Source: Capsicum annuum
Lineage: Eukaryota > Streptophyta > Magnoliopsida > Solanales > Solanaceae
Length of the DNA stretch: 64,000 bases
Assembly: GCF_002878395.1 (NCBI RefSeq)
Contig: NW_025892539.1
Coordinates: 124,001-188,000, forward strand
Direction: 5' to 3'
The notes beneath the pieces are model-generated. The model had not been told where the DNA came from, did not search any database, and was given only the letters and a program-made list of their open reading frames with translations. Below, in pieces: positions 61,115 to 64,000 of the stretch. A program made the translations under genes and the position numbers. Position 1 is the stretch's first letter. Each line of letters opens with the position of its first letter.

Positions 61115-62685
61115 ATAAGTGCAAGAATTTCTACCATATAGAGTGCCCACTAAGATGTATCACGACTTGTGGGAAGTCTATTGGTGGAGTGGGATGAAGA
61201 GAAACATTATAGAGATTATGACTAAGTAATCCACGTACCAACTGGTTAAGATTGAACACCAGAAGCCTAATGGTTCTATGCAGGAGTTCAGTATCCCCAC
61301 TTGGAAGTGAGAGGAAGTGAACATGGACTTTTTGACAAGTTTGCCTCGTAATCATTATCAACATAATTTGATTTGGGTCATAGTAGATAGGATGATCAAA
61401 TCCGCTCATTTCTTGCTAGTTCATACCTCTTATTCAGCCGAGAATTAGGAAGATCTCTATGCTAGTGAGTTGGTCAGATTATAAGGAGTTCAATTATCTA
61501 TTATTTTAGATAGAGGTATGCAGTTGACCTCTTATTTTTGGAAAGCCTTCCAAAAAGGTCTGGGTTCCCAAGTTTACCTCAGTATAACTTTTCACTCTCA
61601 GAAAGATGGTCAAGTAGAAAGGACCATTTAGACTTTAGCAAATATGTTGAGAGCATGTGATGTTTAATTTAAGGGTAGTTGGGATGACCTTTTATCCTTT
61701 GAGTGAGCTTGTGTTTAATAACAGTTATCATTTCAGTATTCAAATGGCTTTGTTTGATACACTTTATGAAAGGAGATGTAGGTCTTACATTGGTTGGTTT
61801 GAGGTAGGCAAGACTGTATTGGAAGAGCCCGACTTCGTTTTTGATGCCTTAGAGAAGGTTTAGTTGATCAGAGAGAGGCTTAAGATAGCTTAGAGCCGAC
61901 AAAAATTGTATGATGATGTGAGAAGAAAATATCTCAAGTTTGAGATTGGTGATTTTGTGTACTTGAAAATATCTCCCATGAAGGAAGTAAAGAGGTTTGG
62001 AAAGAAGGGGAAGCTCACTCCCCAATATGTCTATCCTTACCGATTTCTCAGCTGTTTCGGAAAGGTAGCTTACGAGCTTGAGTTGCCTTCAGACTTAGCT
62101 TCAGTACACTCAGTGTTTCTCGTCTCCTTACTAAAGAACTACATTGGTAACCCAACATTTGTAGTCCCTATAGAGAGTATAGATGTTCAAAACAACCTCT
62201 CTTATGAGAAAGTCCTAGTCAAAATTCTTTCTTATTAGATTCACAGACTGTGGAACAAAGAATTTCCTTTGGTCAAAGTTCTTTGGCGGAATCAGTCCAT
62301 TGAGGGAGCTACTTGGGAAGTAGAAGCAGATATGCAAGCCAAGTTCCTCACCTCTTTTTGGGAAACTCAAACTCAGTTCAAGGTAACAATCCTCCAAAGA
62401 TTCACTCAATTCCATGCTCAGATTACCTTTACAAACTTGGTATCAATTACCATTGCATATCATTCTCATGACAGTCATGCATTTATAAATCAGTTTTATC
62501 CATGTAATCATACTTCAGTTATGCATGTTCAGTATGAAAATTTAGTTTATCAATAGTTTCAGTCATGTGTCGTGTCCCCAAGTTTATTTATGTCTCAGTT
62601 GTTCATACCAGTATCAGTACAGTTTCTCAGTAGTCTTAGTTCAGTCAGTCTCATTCTAGGACAAATGTTCCCAATGGGAAGATAT
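61115..62685 (+). pseudogene. Integrase remnant of the right-edge chromovirus
   Basis: It starts inside the zinc domain (61120-61250). The core has NMDF-type text (61320), WVIVDRMIKSAHFLLVHTSYSAE and SIILDRGMQLTSYFWKAFQKGLG (61375-61560), so two catalytic Asp are kept. A better frame follows at 61906-62238: YDDVRRKYLKFEIGDFVYLKI, SPMKEVKRFGKKGKLTPQYV, GKVAYELELPSDLASVHSVF, SYEKVLVKIL. After one stop, VKVLWRNQSIEGATWEVEADM (62270-62330) completes the C-terminus. It is the best preserved pol piece in the window, but stops remain. The 5' part is missing. Confidence 0.85.
62660..62684 (+). other. Polypurine-tract region
   Basis: GGACAAATGTTCCCAATGGGAAGAT sits just before the LTR and matches in style the tracts at 15815-15790 and 43826-43848. 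Confidence 0.55.
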
Positions 62686-64000
62686 TATAATACCCCGTAA
62701 AATTTCTAGTCTAATTCAGTCATATATAGCATGAAAAAGGGGTCCGAAAATTAGAAATTTCAGCTAAGTATTGAGACTTAGTCTCATTTATGGCCTCAAT
62801 ATTTCAATAACTTTGTTTTCAATCCATACGACCTTAAAATGTCGATCCTTAAATTGATTCATGATTAGGGATGCCAATGGGTGTTCATGGATGAGTTTCA
62901 AATTTTTTTGGACATCATTAGAAGCTTGTTTGGATGTCGATAATAGTGATTCAACGCAATCTCGATGCGATGCGTACCCATCGCATTGACAAGTAATGTC
63001 CCTGCATCCAGTGTAATTTCCAGTGAGTTGATACAATCTCGATGCATTGTGTCGGCCATCATGTCGACCTCATCACCGCATCATATCGGTCTTCACGTCA
63101 TTAGGAACCATTTTCTGTAATCAAATCTACGTCTGTAGGGGCAATTAAGTCAATTTCCACACTCTTAATCATACTTAAAATATGAAATTAAACTACCCTA
63201 AAGGTAAAATCACTCATTATTTCTCAAATTCTTTCAAGAACAAAATCCTACGTCATTTAATTTCAAGTCCAAGCTTCAAGAACACACCAATGATTTTCAA
63301 GAATTTAATTACCAAGGTATGTTAGGTGTTCATCCTTGGGTTTCCTTCTACCCTTGGAGTTCAAGAACCTTTGTTTTAAATCTCAAGTTAATAGTTTCAT
63401 GATTTACATGTACCAATTAGGTTGTTTTTATGTTTATATTATTGTATCGATTTCAATTCAAGATTTAATTGCCAGTTTCATGAATATAAGATAGCATATA
63501 TGTGATTGTTGTAATCCCCATGTCAAAACCCTTGAATTATGAATTGGTTGTTGTACTCATGATGCATTAACACATTGTTCATGCCCAAGTACAAGATTAT
63601 GCCTTCTAAGTGTTTGATGAAATGTTTAAGTAAGTTAATTGTGTATTTGTGATCCATTGGAGACCTTAGTATTGAACTCATTCTATTACTACATGTTTAA
63701 ATTACCCTCATGCTAAAGCTATGACTTGCAAATGCTTGATAGAATGTCCGTGTGAATCGAATAGTGTAATTACGACATGTTAGCATGTGTTCTCATTCAT
63801 GTACAAGTTCGGGACTTCCAAGTGTTTGGCGAAATGTCTCAGCGTTTGCATTGTTAACAATTAACTATTGCCATGTCTTCACAAATTGCTATGTTGTGTT
63901 ACTATCAATGCTATCGAGTCCTGGGGGTATTTATTACCCAAAATCTAGATGTTTACTTAGTAATCACAGTAGTTATAGCTAGTCCCAATCAAGGCCAAGA
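62686..64000 (+). repeat. 3' LTR of the right-edge chromovirus (cut by window end)
   Basis: It starts TATAATACCCCG (TG decayed). Words CAATCTCGATGCGATGCG, CCATCGCATTG, CAATCTCGATGCATTG and ATGTCGACCTCATC lie at 62955-63070. A TATA-like AAATATGAAA is at about 63178. The leader holds a splice-donor-like AAGGTATGT at 63314-63322. No end is seen within the window. Confidence 0.75.

Noticed and set aside
1..64000. An integrated plant pararetrovirus
   Set aside because: All RT pieces are tied to LTRs, integrase or LINE features; no movement protein, coat or transactivator text was seen.

Overview
The window looks like plant heterochromatin built entirely of old, nested retrotransposons. I found no host gene, rRNA, tRNA or CRISPR array. 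The base composition is AT-rich, and every coding trace is broken by stops and frameshifts. The mix points to a nightshade-type plant (Solanaceae): Tekay-like Ty3/gypsy chromoviruses with ~2.1 kb LTRs, Athila/Tat-like gypsy elements with an extra third ORF, an RTE-type LINE with a TTG tail, and one Ty1/copia remnant. The family placement is inference from recognised protein motifs; no search was run.

Layout, left to right. (1) 1-1010: minus-strand chromovirus LTR with a 34-bp GC-rich tandem repeat. (2) 1040-2713: 5'-truncated RTE LINE. (3) 2714-8530: Athila/Tat-like copy A (+), made of a leader-like part, the third ORF, a conserved 3' noncoding region and an LTR piece. (4) 8560-13720: parts of three chromovirus LTRs, including one with a recognisable primer site. 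(5) 13721-22992: a full-length but dead chromovirus on the minus strand with two ~2.1 kb LTRs. (6) 23350-26403: a 5'-truncated copia element (minus). (7) 26404-28600: chromovirus 3' LTR and pol end (minus). (8) 28600-30650: another LTR fragment with a 45-bp tandem repeat. (9) 30650-48610: Athila/Tat-like copy C (+), whose 5' LTR is split by copy B (31061-39070, minus, both LTRs, likely 5-bp target duplication) and whose interior carries a chromovirus 3' half (41815-45964, +). (10) 48610-52756: chromovirus pol (minus). (11) 52757-61110: Athila/Tat-like copy D (minus), with LTR, third ORF and RT/RNase H/integrase. (12) 61115-64000: chromovirus integrase and 3' LTR (+), cut by the window end.

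Two patterns stand out. First, nearly every LTR carries its own family-specific short word, repeated and partly palindromic, about 50-150 bp upstream of a TATA-like box. Examples are GGCGGCGCC, TGAGTCA/ACGAGTCAT, CACCTATGG, TCGCTTAAGCGA, GTGACCGCGATCG and ATCGATGCGATG. Second, in the Athila/Tat-like copies the word of the LTR reappears inside the element just upstream of the third ORF, as if that ORF had its own LTR-like promoter. Copy B keeps gag, protease and the third ORF but has no recognisable RT or integrase, so it looks non-autonomous, whereas copy D keeps the pol genes.
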